Below are positions 1 to 7,960 of a stretch of 64,000 bases of DNA, one piece after another; the stretch's first letter is position 1, and every line of letters begins with the position of its first letter. The stretch is taken from positions 1 through 64,000 of the forward strand of contig NZ_JBCDMV010000015.1 of the NCBI RefSeq assembly GCF_038433135.1. The letters are read 5' to 3'. Made by a program: the position numbers and the translations under genes. The notes under the pieces are model-generated. The model was not told the origin of the DNA. It searched no databases and saw only the letters and a program-made list of their open reading frames with translations. The DNA is from Luteococcus sp038433135 (GTDB taxonomy: Bacteria; Actinomycetota; Actinomycetes; Propionibacteriales; Propionibacteriaceae).

Positions 1-49
1 CGGGGGGGGGGGGGTGGGGGGGGTTTTTCTCCCCCCCCCCCCCCCCCCC
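1..49. repeat. G-run/C-run homopolymer at window start
   Basis: Thirteen Gs, a T and eight more Gs are followed by a short T-rich linker and about nineteen Cs. The two runs could fold on each other. The most economical reading is an assembly or sequencing artefact at a contig end. A natural G-tract cannot be excluded from sequence alone. No gene is seen here. Confidence 0.8.
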
Positions 50-67
50 TGCTGTGTCACGAATCGT

Positions 68-89
68 CGCCGGGCAGCGTCACCCGGCG
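68..89 (-). terminator. weak hairpin after the esterase gene
   Basis: CGCCGGG (68-74) pairs with CCCGGCG (83-89) across an eight-base loop, just past the stop codon of the minus-strand gene. There is no T-tract. It may act as a terminator, but the stem is only 7 bp. Confidence 0.35.
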
Positions 90-97
90 CCGGCTGG

Positions 98-2359
98 TCA
101 GCGACGGATCTTGCGTCCCAGGTTCGCAAAGACCGTCTCGCCGGTGGCGTCCTTCACCCCGTCGTTGTCGGTGATCACGTAGAGGTTGCCGCGCCGGTCG
201 ATCGTCATCCCTTCCAGCTTCTCCTGGGTCCAGCCATTGCCGGCGCGCAGCGTGGGCAGCACGTCGACGGCCAGTCGCTTGCGCAGCACCGGCAGCTTCT
301 TGCCGTCGGACACGCCCTTGCTGGTGAGCTTGACCGTGTAGATCCGCTTCACCTTGGCGTCGGGGCCGTTCAGCTTGTCCCGCTCGATCACGGCCAGGGT
401 GTCACCGTTGACCGTGGTCACCTCGCTCAGCCCCAGCCAGTCGCCCTTGGTCGTGGTGGTGTCCAGCCGGTAGCCGTAGAAGCTCCACCGCTTCTTGGCG
501 ATGTCGTAGCGGCCGATCCGGGCGACGCCCTCACCCTTTGCCTCGCGCTGGAAGGCGACGTAGAGCACCTTGCCATTGGTGCTGCCGGAGACACCCTCAA
601 TGCCCTGCTTGCCCAGCTTGGCGGCGTAACCGGCGGGCAGGGACACCTCACGCAGCACCCGGCCCTTGGCATCGGTCTCCACAAGCTTGTTCTGGTCGCC
701 GGTCTCGCCCTCGACGCCCAGCCAGAAGCCCTTGCCGTCGCGCTTTCGCCACAGTCCCTCGACGTCATAGCTGGCCTGCTTGCCGTCCTTGGTCACCGGG
801 GTGGCGCCGGTGATCCTGGCCGGGGTAAGGGTGGCGTCGATCGTCAGGATCCGGGTGTTGGCATAGGCGGCGTCGGTGGCGCTCCACAGCTTGCCCGGCT
901 TGCGAGGATCCGACGCCAGCGCCCCGAGCGCGCCCCAACCGATCCCGCGGGTGGCCGTGATCTGCGGGTAGCGACGCAGTTTCGCGGCTCGGCTGGCCGC
1001 CGTGGCGCGGGTGAACTGGTAGAGCTGCACACTGGCGCGCACATTGTTCTCCGCCTCATCCACCTCACTGGAGACCACCAGCAGGTTGCGCGACGGGATG
1101 GGCAGCAGCCCCTCCGGGCCATTGGTCGAGGGCAACATCTGCAGGTACCTGGGCCGGGCCGGGTTGCTCACGTCGTAGACGGCCACCACATTGGCGCGCT
1201 CCGAGCCGACGAAGGCATAGCGCCGTCCGCGGAAGGTGGCCACCGCCAGCCCCTCCGGCTCGACGCCCTTCTTCTCCGCGCGGCTCTCCGGCCAGTTGCC
1301 GTTGGCGATCACCTGCTTCTCCAGACTGTTGCCCGCATCCCAGGTGACCTTGCCGGTGCGCGAGTCGAAGACGGTCCAACCGCGGGTCCCACCCTTCCAG
1401 TCACCCTCATTGGCGGTGGCGACGTGCCGATTGTCGATCCAGCCGATCGAATCCGGCTCGCGCGGCGCGGTGATGGTGCCCGTCGGGTTGATCACCCCGT
1501 CCTTCTTCACGTCGACGCCCTTCACGGTCGCAGTACCGGCGCTGAAGGTCTTGACCACCCGCTGGCGGCGGTAGTCGATGATCGCGATCTGGTTGTTCTC
1601 CTGCAGCGTCAACGCTGCGTAGCGACCGTTGGGGCTGATCTTGACGTATTCGGGTTCCGGATCGCTGGGAGCGGCCATGCCGCGCAGCCCGGTCAGGTTG
1701 GTGCGCTTGACCTGCCACTTGATCACCGGGCCGTCAATCCGGATCGACGACAGGTTGCCGGCCGGTGCCTGGGGGATGTCGCCCTCCTCCAGACCCTTCG
1801 GGGTGGCCTCCTCGTCGCGCTGGTTCTCGATCGCGATGGTGGCCCATTTTCCGTCGGGGGAGACGTCGATCGAGTCCGGCTGGCCGCCCAGGTCAACGGT
1901 GCGCAGCAGCTTGCGGCTCTTGGCGTCGAACACCAGCAGGGCGCCCTTGGGATGGGCGAAGTCACCGTCGCTGCGGTCCACACAGACCAGGATCTTGTTG
2001 CCGGTGGCGTAGACGCTGGTCGGCTCCCCGCCGACGGCCACGGTTCCACGGGCCTTGGGGCGCGAGGCCTTGCGGATGTCCACGAAGCCGATCCGCTTGC
2101 CCGCCGAGTCGGTGTAGACGACGGTGCGGCCGTCGGGCGTCACGGTGGAGATCTCCGCGACGGCGGGCTCGGACTTGCTGGCATTGAGGTAGGCGGGGAA
2201 GGTGGCCAGACGCTCGAAGGTGCCGCTGGTGGGCCGGGCCTGCGGCTCCGGACCGCTGGCCTCGGCGGAGGGGACGGCGGCGACCAGGCCGCAGGTCAGA
2301 CTGGTGGCGGCGACCATGCCGATCCCGGCTCGCAGGCCACGACGTGTGCTGGTGGACAC
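98..2359 (-). CDS. secreted beta-propeller / phytase-like esterase
   Basis: The 753-residue product has a signal peptide: arginines at the start, a hydrophobic core, and a likely cut after AEA near residue 35. The first half reads like a YVTN/LVIVD-type beta-propeller, with repeated blades such as 'PDGKWATIAIENQ' and 'SPNGRYAALTLQENN'. The second half resembles the esterase-like phytase domain (PF13449 type), with 'YDVEGLW' and 'FWLGVEGE'. It is probably exported and either cell-wall bound or free; the substrate is unknown. The GTG start at 2359 was chosen because AAGGAG lies 7 nt upstream and the signal peptide begins there; the frame stays open upstream without a coding look. The gene is divergent from the dehydratase operon at 2501. 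Confidence 0.8.
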   Translation of the reverse strand: MSTSTRRGLRAGIGMVAATSLTCGLVAAVPSAEASGPEPQARPTSGTFERLATFPAYLNASKSEPAVAEISTVTPDGRTVVYTDSAGKRIGFVDIRKASRPKARGTVAVGGEPTSVYATGNKILVCVDRSDGDFAHPKGALLVFDAKSRKLLRTVDLGGQPDSIDVSPDGKWATIAIENQRDEEATPKGLEEGDIPQAPAGNLSSIRIDGPVIKWQVKRTNLTGLRGMAAPSDPEPEYVKISPNGRYAALTLQENNQIAIIDYRRQRVVKTFSAGTATVKGVDVKKDGVINPTGTITAPREPDSIGWIDNRHVATANEGDWKGGTRGWTVFDSRTGKVTWDAGNSLEKQVIANGNWPESRAEKKGVEPEGLAVATFRGRRYAFVGSERANVVAVYDVSNPARPRYLQMLPSTNGPEGLLPIPSRNLLVVSSEVDEAENNVRASVQLYQFTRATAASRAAKLRRYPQITATRGIGWGALGALASDPRKPGKLWSATDAAYANTRILTIDATLTPARITGATPVTKDGKQASYDVEGLWRKRDGKGFWLGVEGETGDQNKLVETDAKGRVLREVSLPAGYAAKLGKQGIEGVSGSTNGKVLYVAFQREAKGEGVARIGRYDIAKKRWSFYGYRLDTTTTKGDWLGLSEVTTVNGDTLAVIERDKLNGPDAKVKRIYTVKLTSKGVSDGKKLPVLRKRLAVDVLPTLRAGNGWTQEKLEGMTIDRRGNLYVITDNDGVKDATGETVFANLGRKIRR

Positions 2360-2464
2360 GATGGGGTTCTCCTTGGTTCTGGTGAGGGGCCGCGTCATCC
2401 TCGGCGCGGCAGATTGGCGACACCCTCTCAACGTCCGGTGAACCACGGGCGACGTGTGGGGAAA

Positions 2465-2479
2465 CACCGTCCGACGGTG
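2465..2479. promoter_or_regulatory. 15-bp palindrome over the hadA -35 region
   Basis: CACCGTC-C-GACGGTG is a perfect palindrome with a one-base centre. Its left half covers the place a -35 box would take for the -10 at 2488. It could be an operator, possibly shared with the divergent esterase gene. No binding protein is known. Confidence 0.45.
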
Positions 2480-2487
2480 CCCACCGG

Positions 2488-2503
2488 TAGCCTTGGGCAC
2501 ATG
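2488..2503 (+). promoter_or_regulatory. leaderless-type promoter of hadA-like gene
   Basis: TAGCCT (2488-2493) is followed by seven bases and then the ATG at 2501. This spacing would place the transcription start on the A of the start codon. No Shine-Dalgarno sequence precedes the ATG. Confidence 0.6.
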
Positions 2504-2947
2504 CCGATCACCCCTGAGCACGTCGGGCGCAGTTACCCGCCCACCGCCCCCTATCGGATCAGCCGCGCCAAGATCGCGGAATTCGCCGCGGCCCTGGGAG
2601 GGTGCGAGGGAGGCGACGAGAACCCGGCCTATGCCGGCGAATCCCCGATCGCCCCGCCCACCTTCGCCATGGTGTTGGGGGCGCAGGCCTGGGATGCCTT
2701 GTTCAATGATGAGGAACTGGGGCTGGCGCTGATGCGCACCATGCACGCCGACCAGCGCTTCGACTGGGTGCGGCCGCTGCGCGAGGGCGACGACATCGTT
2801 GCCCAGCTGAGCATCGACAAGGTGCGCAACCGAGGCACTGCCGACATGATCGGCATCAGCGTGGCCCTGCGCACCGTCGACGGGGAACGGGTCTGCACGG
2901 CGGCCAGCCAATTGCTGCACACTCGCCCGGAAGGGGGCCAGCCATGA
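2501..2947 (+). CDS. MaoC-type dehydratase subunit (HadA-like)
   Basis: The 148-residue protein is a hot-dog fold MaoC N-terminal-like dehydratase subunit, like mycobacterial HadA (about 158 residues). Such proteins lack the catalytic D-H pair themselves and form a heterodimer with a HadB-like partner, which is encoded next and overlaps by ATGA. In mycobacteria hadA-hadB-hadC sits just upstream of tRNA-Trp, secE and nusG, as here; no hadC is seen, and murB follows instead. The likely reaction is dehydration of a 3-hydroxyacyl thioester in fatty-acid elongation. That role is inferred from the family, and the acyl carrier and chain length are unknown. Confidence 0.82.
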   Translation: MPITPEHVGRSYPPTAPYRISRAKIAEFAAALGGCEGGDENPAYAGESPIAPPTFAMVLGAQAWDALFNDEELGLALMRTMHADQRFDWVRPLREGDDIVAQLSIDKVRNRGTADMIGISVALRTVDGERVCTAASQLLHTRPEGGQP

Positions 2948-3360
2948 GCTTCGATCCCACCACGGTCGCGGTCGGGGACCTGCTGCCCGAGCTGCAGGTG
3001 CACATCACCCGGGAACGGATCGTGCGCTACAGCGGGGCATCGACGGACCTGAACCCGATCCACTTCTCCGACCGGCACGCCCAGGCGATCGGCCTGCCCG
3101 GCGTCGTCGCCCACGGCATGTGGACGATGGGCACGGCCCTGCGGGTGGTGACCGACTGGTGTGAGGATCCGGCCCGGGTCCGGAGTTACTTCGTCCGCTT
3201 CACCCGGCCGATCCAGGTGCCGGACGACGACGAGGGGCTGCCGGTGTGCTTCGGGGGCCGGGTGACCGCCGTCGAGGACGGCATCGCGACGGTGGCCCTG
3301 GAGGCCACCTGCGAACAGGACAAGGTGTTGGGAGCGGTCAAGGTGGAGGTGGCGTTGTGA
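2944..3360 (+). CDS. MaoC-type dehydratase, catalytic subunit (HadB-like)
   Basis: The 138-residue protein is an (R)-specific hydratase/dehydratase. It carries the hydratase-2 motif 'YSGASTDLNPIHFSD' near residues 28-42, with the catalytic Asp and His, and 'GVVAHGMWTMG' after it. It overlaps the upstream partner by four bases (ATGA) and is itself overlapped by murB (GTGA), so the three genes are probably translated together. It should pair with the preceding subunit to dehydrate 3-hydroxyacyl thioesters. Mycobacterial HadB works in mycolate synthesis. Whether this organism makes mycolates cannot be told here, so a more general role in fatty-acid elongation is safer. Confidence 0.85.
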   Translation: MSFDPTTVAVGDLLPELQVHITRERIVRYSGASTDLNPIHFSDRHAQAIGLPGVVAHGMWTMGTALRVVTDWCEDPARVRSYFVRFTRPIQVPDDDEGLPVCFGGRVTAVEDGIATVALEATCEQDKVLGAVKVEVAL

Positions 3361-4529
3361 CGAACGACAATCCCGGTCTGATTGATCTGGGCGATCCGGC
3401 GCAGTATGGGCAGAACGACGACAATGCCTGCGACATGTGGCATGTGGACGGTGAGGCGACGCCGCGGGATCTGGGATCCGACTCGCTGGAACTCGCCGAG
3501 CACACCACCTTCCGGGTGGGAGGACCGGCCCACAAGCTGGTGGTCGCCACCACCGAGGCGGAACTGGTGGCCGCGGTGCGCGAGGCCGACCAGGCGGCAG
3601 AACCCCTGTTGGTGCTCTCCGGCGGCTCCAACCTGCTGGTGGCCGACGAGGGCTTCGCCGGCACGGTGGTCAAGGTTGCCACCCGCGGCATCAGCGCCGA
3701 CGTGGCGGGCTGCGGCGGTGCCGTCGTGACCGTCGCCGCCGGGGAGGTCTGGGATGACTTCGTCGCCTTCACCATCGAACAGGACTGGTACGGCATCGAG
3801 ACCCTGTCCGGGATCCCCGGCCTGGTCGGCTCCACCCCGATCCAGAATGTCGGCGCCTATGGCAGTGACGTCTCGCAGACCGTCTACCGCGTTCGGACCC
3901 TGGACCGGGTGACGGGGGAGTACCGCACCTTCACCAATTCCGAATGCGGCTTTGCCTACCGTGACTCGATCTTCAAGCAGACCCGGATGCCCGACGGCGG
4001 ACCAACCGGTCGCTATGTGGTGCTCGAGGTGATGTTCCAGCTGGACCTGGGGAACTTGTCTGCCCCGATCCGCTACCAGGAGCTCGCCAATCGGCTGGGC
4101 GTCGAGGTGGGCAAGCGGGCCGAGACCCGCCAGGTGCGCGAGGTGGTGCTGGCGCTGCGCTCAGGCAAGGGAATGGTCAGCGATCCGGCCGATCACGACA
4201 CCTGGAGTGCCGGCAGTTTCTTCACCAATCCGATCCTGGAGCAGGCCCAAGCAGACGCGCTCCCGGCCGAGGCCCCGCGCTTCGATGCCGGCTCCGGCCG
4301 GGTCAAGTCGTCGGCCGCGTGGCTGATCGACCACGCCGGCTATGCCAAGGGCTTCTCCGTCTCCGACCAGGCCAGCCTGTCGACCAAGCACACGCTCGCG
4401 CTCACCAACCGGGGCGGGGCGAAGGCTGAGGACTTGCTGGAGCTCGCCAGGGTGGTCCGCGACGGCGTCGCCGAGCGTTTCGGCGTGGTCCTGGTGCCCG
4501 AACCAGTGCTGGTGGGCTGCGCTCTGTGA
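3357..4529 (+). CDS. murB: UDP-N-acetylenolpyruvoylglucosamine reductase
   Basis: The product (390 residues) reduces UDP-GlcNAc-enolpyruvate to UDP-MurNAc with NADPH and FAD in the cytoplasmic stage of peptidoglycan synthesis. FAD-binding motifs 'TTFRVGGPA' (near residue 50), 'LSGGSNLLVADEGF' and 'GIPGLVGSTPIQNVGAYG' are present, as are the proton-donor serine in 'AGSFFTNP' and the late glutamate in 'VPEPVLVG'. Length and motifs fit the E. coli-like type I enzyme. The GTG at 3357 overlaps the upstream stop (GTGA). It leaves about 45 residues before the first FAD motif, so the in-frame ATG at 3435 is an alternative start. Confidence 0.93.
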   Translation: MTNDNPGLIDLGDPAQYGQNDDNACDMWHVDGEATPRDLGSDSLELAEHTTFRVGGPAHKLVVATTEAELVAAVREADQAAEPLLVLSGGSNLLVADEGFAGTVVKVATRGISADVAGCGGAVVTVAAGEVWDDFVAFTIEQDWYGIETLSGIPGLVGSTPIQNVGAYGSDVSQTVYRVRTLDRVTGEYRTFTNSECGFAYRDSIFKQTRMPDGGPTGRYVVLEVMFQLDLGNLSAPIRYQELANRLGVEVGKRAETRQVREVVLALRSGKGMVSDPADHDTWSAGSFFTNPILEQAQADALPAEAPRFDAGSGRVKSSAAWLIDHAGYAKGFSVSDQASLSTKHTLALTNRGGAKAEDLLELARVVRDGVAERFGVVLVPEPVLVGCAL

Positions 4530-4655
4530 GCGCAATTCACCGCCCTCGCCCGCGAGCTGGGTCGCCCCGCCATTCCCGGGTGATGTCGGGTGACCGGGTG
4601 GGTGATCCCAGCGGATTTGGTCGCTCGTCCGTCCGAACTCGCCCATCTGGTCACG

Positions 4656-4661
4656 TAGCCT
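4656..4661 (+). promoter_or_regulatory. possible -10 box for the wecG-like gene
   Basis: TAGCCT lies in the 187-base gap between murB and the glycosyltransferase gene. No good -35 is seen at the proper distance. The gap holds no other obvious feature. Confidence 0.3.
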
Positions 4662-4716
4662 CGAGGGCATCGGCATCGGGAACCCGGGCCGGTCAACGTC
4701 TCGGGGGAGAATTGTG

Positions 4717-5499
4717 ATGCACCGACTTTTGGGCCCGGCACTGCCCACCATTGAGCTCGACGGTGTGCGGATCCATGCGATCGACTGGCGTCGGACCGTC
4801 GAGGTCGTGATGGATCAGCTGGACCGAGGCCGTGGTGGCTTGTTGCTCACCGCGAATGTGGACATCATGTTGCGGCTCGGACGGACGGAGGCCTCGGACC
4901 TCAGGACTCGCGCCACCATGATCGTGCCGGACGGCATGCCCCTGGTCTGGGCCAGTCGCCTGCAGGGCACGCCACTGCCGGAGCGCGTGACCGGTGCGGA
5001 TCTGGTCTGGCACTTCTCCGAGGAGGCCGCCCGGCGCGGCCGCAAGGTCTTCCTGCTGGGAGCGGGCCCCGGCGTTGCCGAACGAGCGGGGGAGCGGTTC
5101 GTCAGCTCCTTCCCGGGCCTGCAGTTGGTGGGGACCGACTGCCCGCCCAAGGGCTTCGAACACGACCAGCAATACATGACCGGCCTGGTGGAGCGCATGA
5201 AGGCGGTGCAGCCCGACCTGGTCTTTGTCGCGCTGGGCTTCCCGAGGCAGGAGCGGGTTGCGTTGCGGCTCTTGGAGGATCTGCCGCAGACCTGGTTCAT
5301 GGGCTGCGGTGGCGCCCTGGACATGGCAGCAGGGCACACCCCCCGGGCGCATCCTGCGCTGCAGCAGATCGGCGCGGAGTGGCTGCACAGGATGGGTCTG
5401 GAGCCGCGACGGATGGCGCGGCGATACCTGGTTGACGATCTGCCGTATGCTGTTCGTCTGGTCACGTCGTCGGCCTGGAAGGGTCTGCGACGGTCTTGA
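4717..5499 (+). CDS. WecG/TagA/CpsF-family glycosyltransferase
   Basis: The 260-residue product is a GT26-type enzyme. Family members add N-acetylmannosamine (or a related uronic acid) to an undecaprenyl-linked GlcNAc at the inner membrane, for teichoic acid or surface polysaccharide. Conserved segments are 'LLTANVDIMLRLG', 'VPDGMPLVWASRL', 'GAGPGVAERAGE' and 'VALGFPRQE'. The donor sugar here is unknown. ATG at 4717 is preferred because GGGGGAGA ends about 7 nt upstream; the GTG at 4714 is too close. The gene sits between murB and tRNA-Trp, consistent with a cell-envelope cluster. Confidence 0.85.
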   Translation: MHRLLGPALPTIELDGVRIHAIDWRRTVEVVMDQLDRGRGGLLLTANVDIMLRLGRTEASDLRTRATMIVPDGMPLVWASRLQGTPLPERVTGADLVWHFSEEAARRGRKVFLLGAGPGVAERAGERFVSSFPGLQLVGTDCPPKGFEHDQQYMTGLVERMKAVQPDLVFVALGFPRQERVALRLLEDLPQTWFMGCGGALDMAAGHTPRAHPALQQIGAEWLHRMGLEPRRMARRYLVDDLPYAVRLVTSSAWKGLRRS

Positions 5500-5521
5500 G
5501 GAAAGGGGTTGCATAGCCCGG

Positions 5522-5551
5522 TTCGACTCTTGGCGACAAAGCAACTACACT
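5522..5551 (+). promoter_or_regulatory. candidate promoter for tRNA-Trp/secE/nusG
   Basis: TTCGAC (5522-5527), an 18-bp spacer and TACACT (5546-5551) lie 33 bp before the tRNA gene. The -10 fits the actinobacterial TAnnnT pattern; the -35 is imperfect. Confidence 0.45.
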
Positions 5552-5584
5552 TTTCATCTTGGTGGCACCCGCGGGTGTCATCGA

Positions 5585-5657
<73 letters not shown>

Positions 5658-5761
5658 CGAAGCAGGTTCAACCTGCCGACCAGTCAATCCCCACGGGGCA
5701 GAACGTCCGGCCCGATTCAGGGCCACCGACACAAGCCGAGAGGCGCGAACGAAGGAACACT

Positions 5762-6445
5762 GTGGCCGACGACCAGACGCGGAAGTCTTTTGACGACGCC
5801 GAGAACGAGTCGGATCAGCAATCGTTCGATCAGGATCCCGCGGGTGACCAGCTCTCTCGCCCGGCGCGGGATCTTCCCGCAGGTGAGATCGTGGATGACG
5901 AGGCCGAGGAACTCTCCGGCGAAGACGTCGAGGACAGCACCCCGGATCACGCCGATCCGCAGGACATGGTGATCGACGATCCCGAGCAGTTGGCGGCCGC
6001 TGAGGCCGTTGCCGCGCGCGCCCGGTCGTCGCGTCCGGTCCGCCGCAAGCGCGATGTCCAGCCGCAGCCCGAGCAGCCCGCCGAGACCGAGACCCCGGCC
6101 CAGGCTCCCCGGGCCAACATGCCGAAGCCGGTTCGCAAGAGCCAGGCCAAGCAGCCCGCCGAACAGGCTGAGTCGCAGGAAACTGCCGTGGCCGCCCGGC
6201 GTGCCCCGGTTCGCAAGACCCAGGCCAAGAGCTCTGCCGCCGCCGGGGTGGCCGTAAAGCGCACTACGCCGGCTGGCTTCGTGGGCCAGTCGGTCGACGA
6301 GTTGCGCAAGGTCATCTGGCCCACCAGCTCCCAGCTCAGCCAGTACTTCGTGGTGGTTCTGCTGTTCGTCCTGTTCATCGTTGCCTACGTCGGGCTTCTC
6401 GACCCTGCCTTCGGGTGGGTGCTGTTGAAGTTCCTCGGCAAGTGA
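5762..6445 (+). CDS. secE: preprotein translocase subunit SecE
   Basis: SecE clamps SecY in the membrane protein-export channel. The last 60 residues of this 227-residue product are the conserved domain: amphipathic helix 'VDELRKVIWPTSSQL' followed by one membrane segment. The first 160 residues are a low-complexity cytosolic extension, acidic at first, then Pro/Ala/Gln/Lys-rich with two 'PVRK(S/T)QAK' motifs. Minimal SecE proteins have about 60 residues, so the extension is large. The GTG start has AAGGA about 6 nt upstream and lies 104 bp after tRNA-Trp. The partner SecY is encoded at 54718. Confidence 0.93.
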   Translation: MADDQTRKSFDDAENESDQQSFDQDPAGDQLSRPARDLPAGEIVDDEAEELSGEDVEDSTPDHADPQDMVIDDPEQLAAAEAVAARARSSRPVRRKRDVQPQPEQPAETETPAQAPRANMPKPVRKSQAKQPAEQAESQETAVAARRAPVRKTQAKSSAAAGVAVKRTTPAGFVGQSVDELRKVIWPTSSQLSQYFVVVLLFVLFIVAYVGLLDPAFGWVLLKFLGK

Positions 6446-6471
6446 CCCCAGTTCTATCTACGGAGAATCAC

Positions 6472-7326
6472 GTGACCAATCACCCTGAATTCGACGAGTC
6501 GGCCGAGCAGACTCCCGAGGTCGAGATCGACCTGGGGCAGTTCGACGACGCCGACGAGGCTGAGGCGCCCGAAACCGAGCTGAATCTCGACTTCGGTGAG
6601 GACCTGGCCGACGAGGCCGACAAGATCGATTTGAACTTCGGCGACGATGCCGACGAGGCCGCCGAGGGCCAGGACGGCGACGAGGCGGCCGAGCCCGATG
6701 AGGATGCCGACGCCGCCCTTGAGGCCGCGCTGGAGGAGCTGCGCCAGGAACTGCGCACCAAGTTCGGTGAGTGGTACGTGGTGCACACCTACTCCGGCAT
6801 GGAGAACCGGGTGAAGCAGAACCTCGATGCTCGCGTGCAGACGCTGAACATGGAGGACTACATCTTCGAGACGATCGTGCCCACCGAGCAGGCCGTCGAG
6901 ATCCGCAATGGCGCCCGCAAGACCGTGACCCGAACCGTCCTGCCCGGTTACGTGCTGGTCCGGATGGACATGACCGATGAGTCCTGGTCCACCGTGCGCC
7001 ACACCCCGTCCGTGACCGGCTTCGTCGGTCAGGCCCAGAATCCCGTTCCGCTGAGCCTGGAGGAGGTCGAGAAGATGCTGACGCCGTCCGTGATGGCGCG
7101 CGTCGCGTCCGAGCAGACCGCCCCGACCCCGCGGACCCGCAAGAAGGTGGAGGTCGTCGACTTCGCGGTCGGCGACTCCGTCCAGGTGACCGACGGCCCG
7201 TTCGCGGGCGTCCACGCCACCATCACCGAGATCAACGTGAACAGCCAGCGGCTCAAGGCCCTGGTCGAGATCCTGGGTCGCGAGACCCCGGTCGACCTGA
7301 CCTTCCCGCAGATCGCCAAGATCTAG
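6472..7326 (+). CDS. nusG: transcription termination/antitermination factor NusG
   Basis: NusG binds RNA polymerase and modulates pausing and termination, and links RNA polymerase to the ribosome or Rho. The NGN domain starts near residue 100 ('EWYVVHTYSGMENRVK'), with 'LPGYVLVRMDM' and 'TPSVTGFVG'. The C-terminal KOW domain contains 'FAVGDSVQVTDGPFAG'. About 98 acidic residues precede the NGN domain, giving 284 residues against 181 in E. coli; acidic N-terminal extensions are known in actinobacterial NusG. The GTG start follows CGGAGA and is 26 bp after the secE stop, so the two genes are co-transcribed. Confidence 0.96.
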   Translation: MTNHPEFDESAEQTPEVEIDLGQFDDADEAEAPETELNLDFGEDLADEADKIDLNFGDDADEAAEGQDGDEAAEPDEDADAALEAALEELRQELRTKFGEWYVVHTYSGMENRVKQNLDARVQTLNMEDYIFETIVPTEQAVEIRNGARKTVTRTVLPGYVLVRMDMTDESWSTVRHTPSVTGFVGQAQNPVPLSLEEVEKMLTPSVMARVASEQTAPTPRTRKKVEVVDFAVGDSVQVTDGPFAGVHATITEINVNSQRLKALVEILGRETPVDLTFPQIAKI

Positions 7327-7335
7327 TTCACGTCG

Positions 7336-7391
7336 GCCGAGCCGCCAGCTCGGTCACCTGCAAGACCAGTGGCCACGCATCCCGCGTGGCC
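7336..7391 (+). promoter_or_regulatory. two hairpins in the rplK leader
   Basis: CCGAGC (7337-7342) pairs with GCTCGG (7348-7353). GGCCACGC (7371-7378) pairs with GCGTGGCC (7384-7391) around ATCCC. They lie between nusG and rplK, where L1-family feedback acts in E. coli. A regulatory role here is only a suggestion. Confidence 0.4.
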
Positions 7392-7413
7392 CAGCCAAGA
7401 AAAAGGACCCAAC

Positions 7414-7842
7414 ATGCCTCCCAAGAAGAAGGTAGCGGCGCTCGTCAAGGTCGCCCTGCAGGCGGGTGCAGCCACTCCCGCACCGCCGGTCGGTACCGCC
7501 CTCGGCCCGCACGGCGTCAACATCATGGAGTTCTGCAAGGCGTACAACGCCAAGACGGAAAACCAGCGTGGCAACATCGTCCCCGTCGAGATCACCATCT
7601 ACGAGGACCGCACTTTCACCTTCATCACGAAGACCCCGCCGGCCGCCGAGCTGATCAAGAAGGCTGCCGGTCTGAGCAAGGGCTCCGCGGTGCCGCACAA
7701 GGACAAGGTGGGCAAGCTCACCGCCGACCAGGTGCGCGAGATCGCGACCACCAAGCTCCCCGACCTGAACGCGAACGACGTCGAGGCCGCCATGAAGATC
7801 GTGGCCGGCACCGCCCGTTCGATGGGCGTCACCGTCGAGTGA
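7414..7842 (+). CDS. rplK: 50S ribosomal protein L11
   Basis: L11 (142 residues, normal length) binds the GTPase-associated region of 23S rRNA and contacts EF-G and RelA-type factors. The sequence is typical: 'PPKKKVAALVKVALQAGAA' at the N-terminus, the proline-rich 'PAPPVGTALGPHGVNIMEF', and C-terminal RNA-binding 'GTARSMGVTVE'. The ATG at 7414 has AAAAGGA about 6 nt upstream. It lies 87 bp after nusG and 118 bp before rplA. Confidence 0.97.
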   Translation: MPPKKKVAALVKVALQAGAATPAPPVGTALGPHGVNIMEFCKAYNAKTENQRGNIVPVEITIYEDRTFTFITKTPPAAELIKKAAGLSKGSAVPHKDKVGKLTADQVREIATTKLPDLNANDVEAAMKIVAGTARSMGVTVE

Positions 7843-7849
7843 TTCGACG

Positions 7850-7865
7850 CCCAGCACCTGCTGGG
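7850..7865 (+). promoter_or_regulatory. hairpin between rplK and rplA
   Basis: CCCAGCA pairs perfectly with TGCTGGG across two bases. It could be a processing site or part of an L1-responsive structure. No function can be shown from the sequence. Confidence 0.3.
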
Positions 7866-7960
7866 TGACGCTCCCCGCTGGGAGGGCCCGCGCGGTCCGG
7901 ACCAGCACCTGGTGGATCAGCCCACGAGGCTGACTGCAGACAAACAAAGGAACCAGATCA

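Noticed and set aside
14..2500. Plus-strand open frame running into the hadA-like gene
   Set aside because: It begins in the homopolymer and is antisense to the esterase gene. The real dehydratase starts at 2501, where family similarity and the promoter begin.
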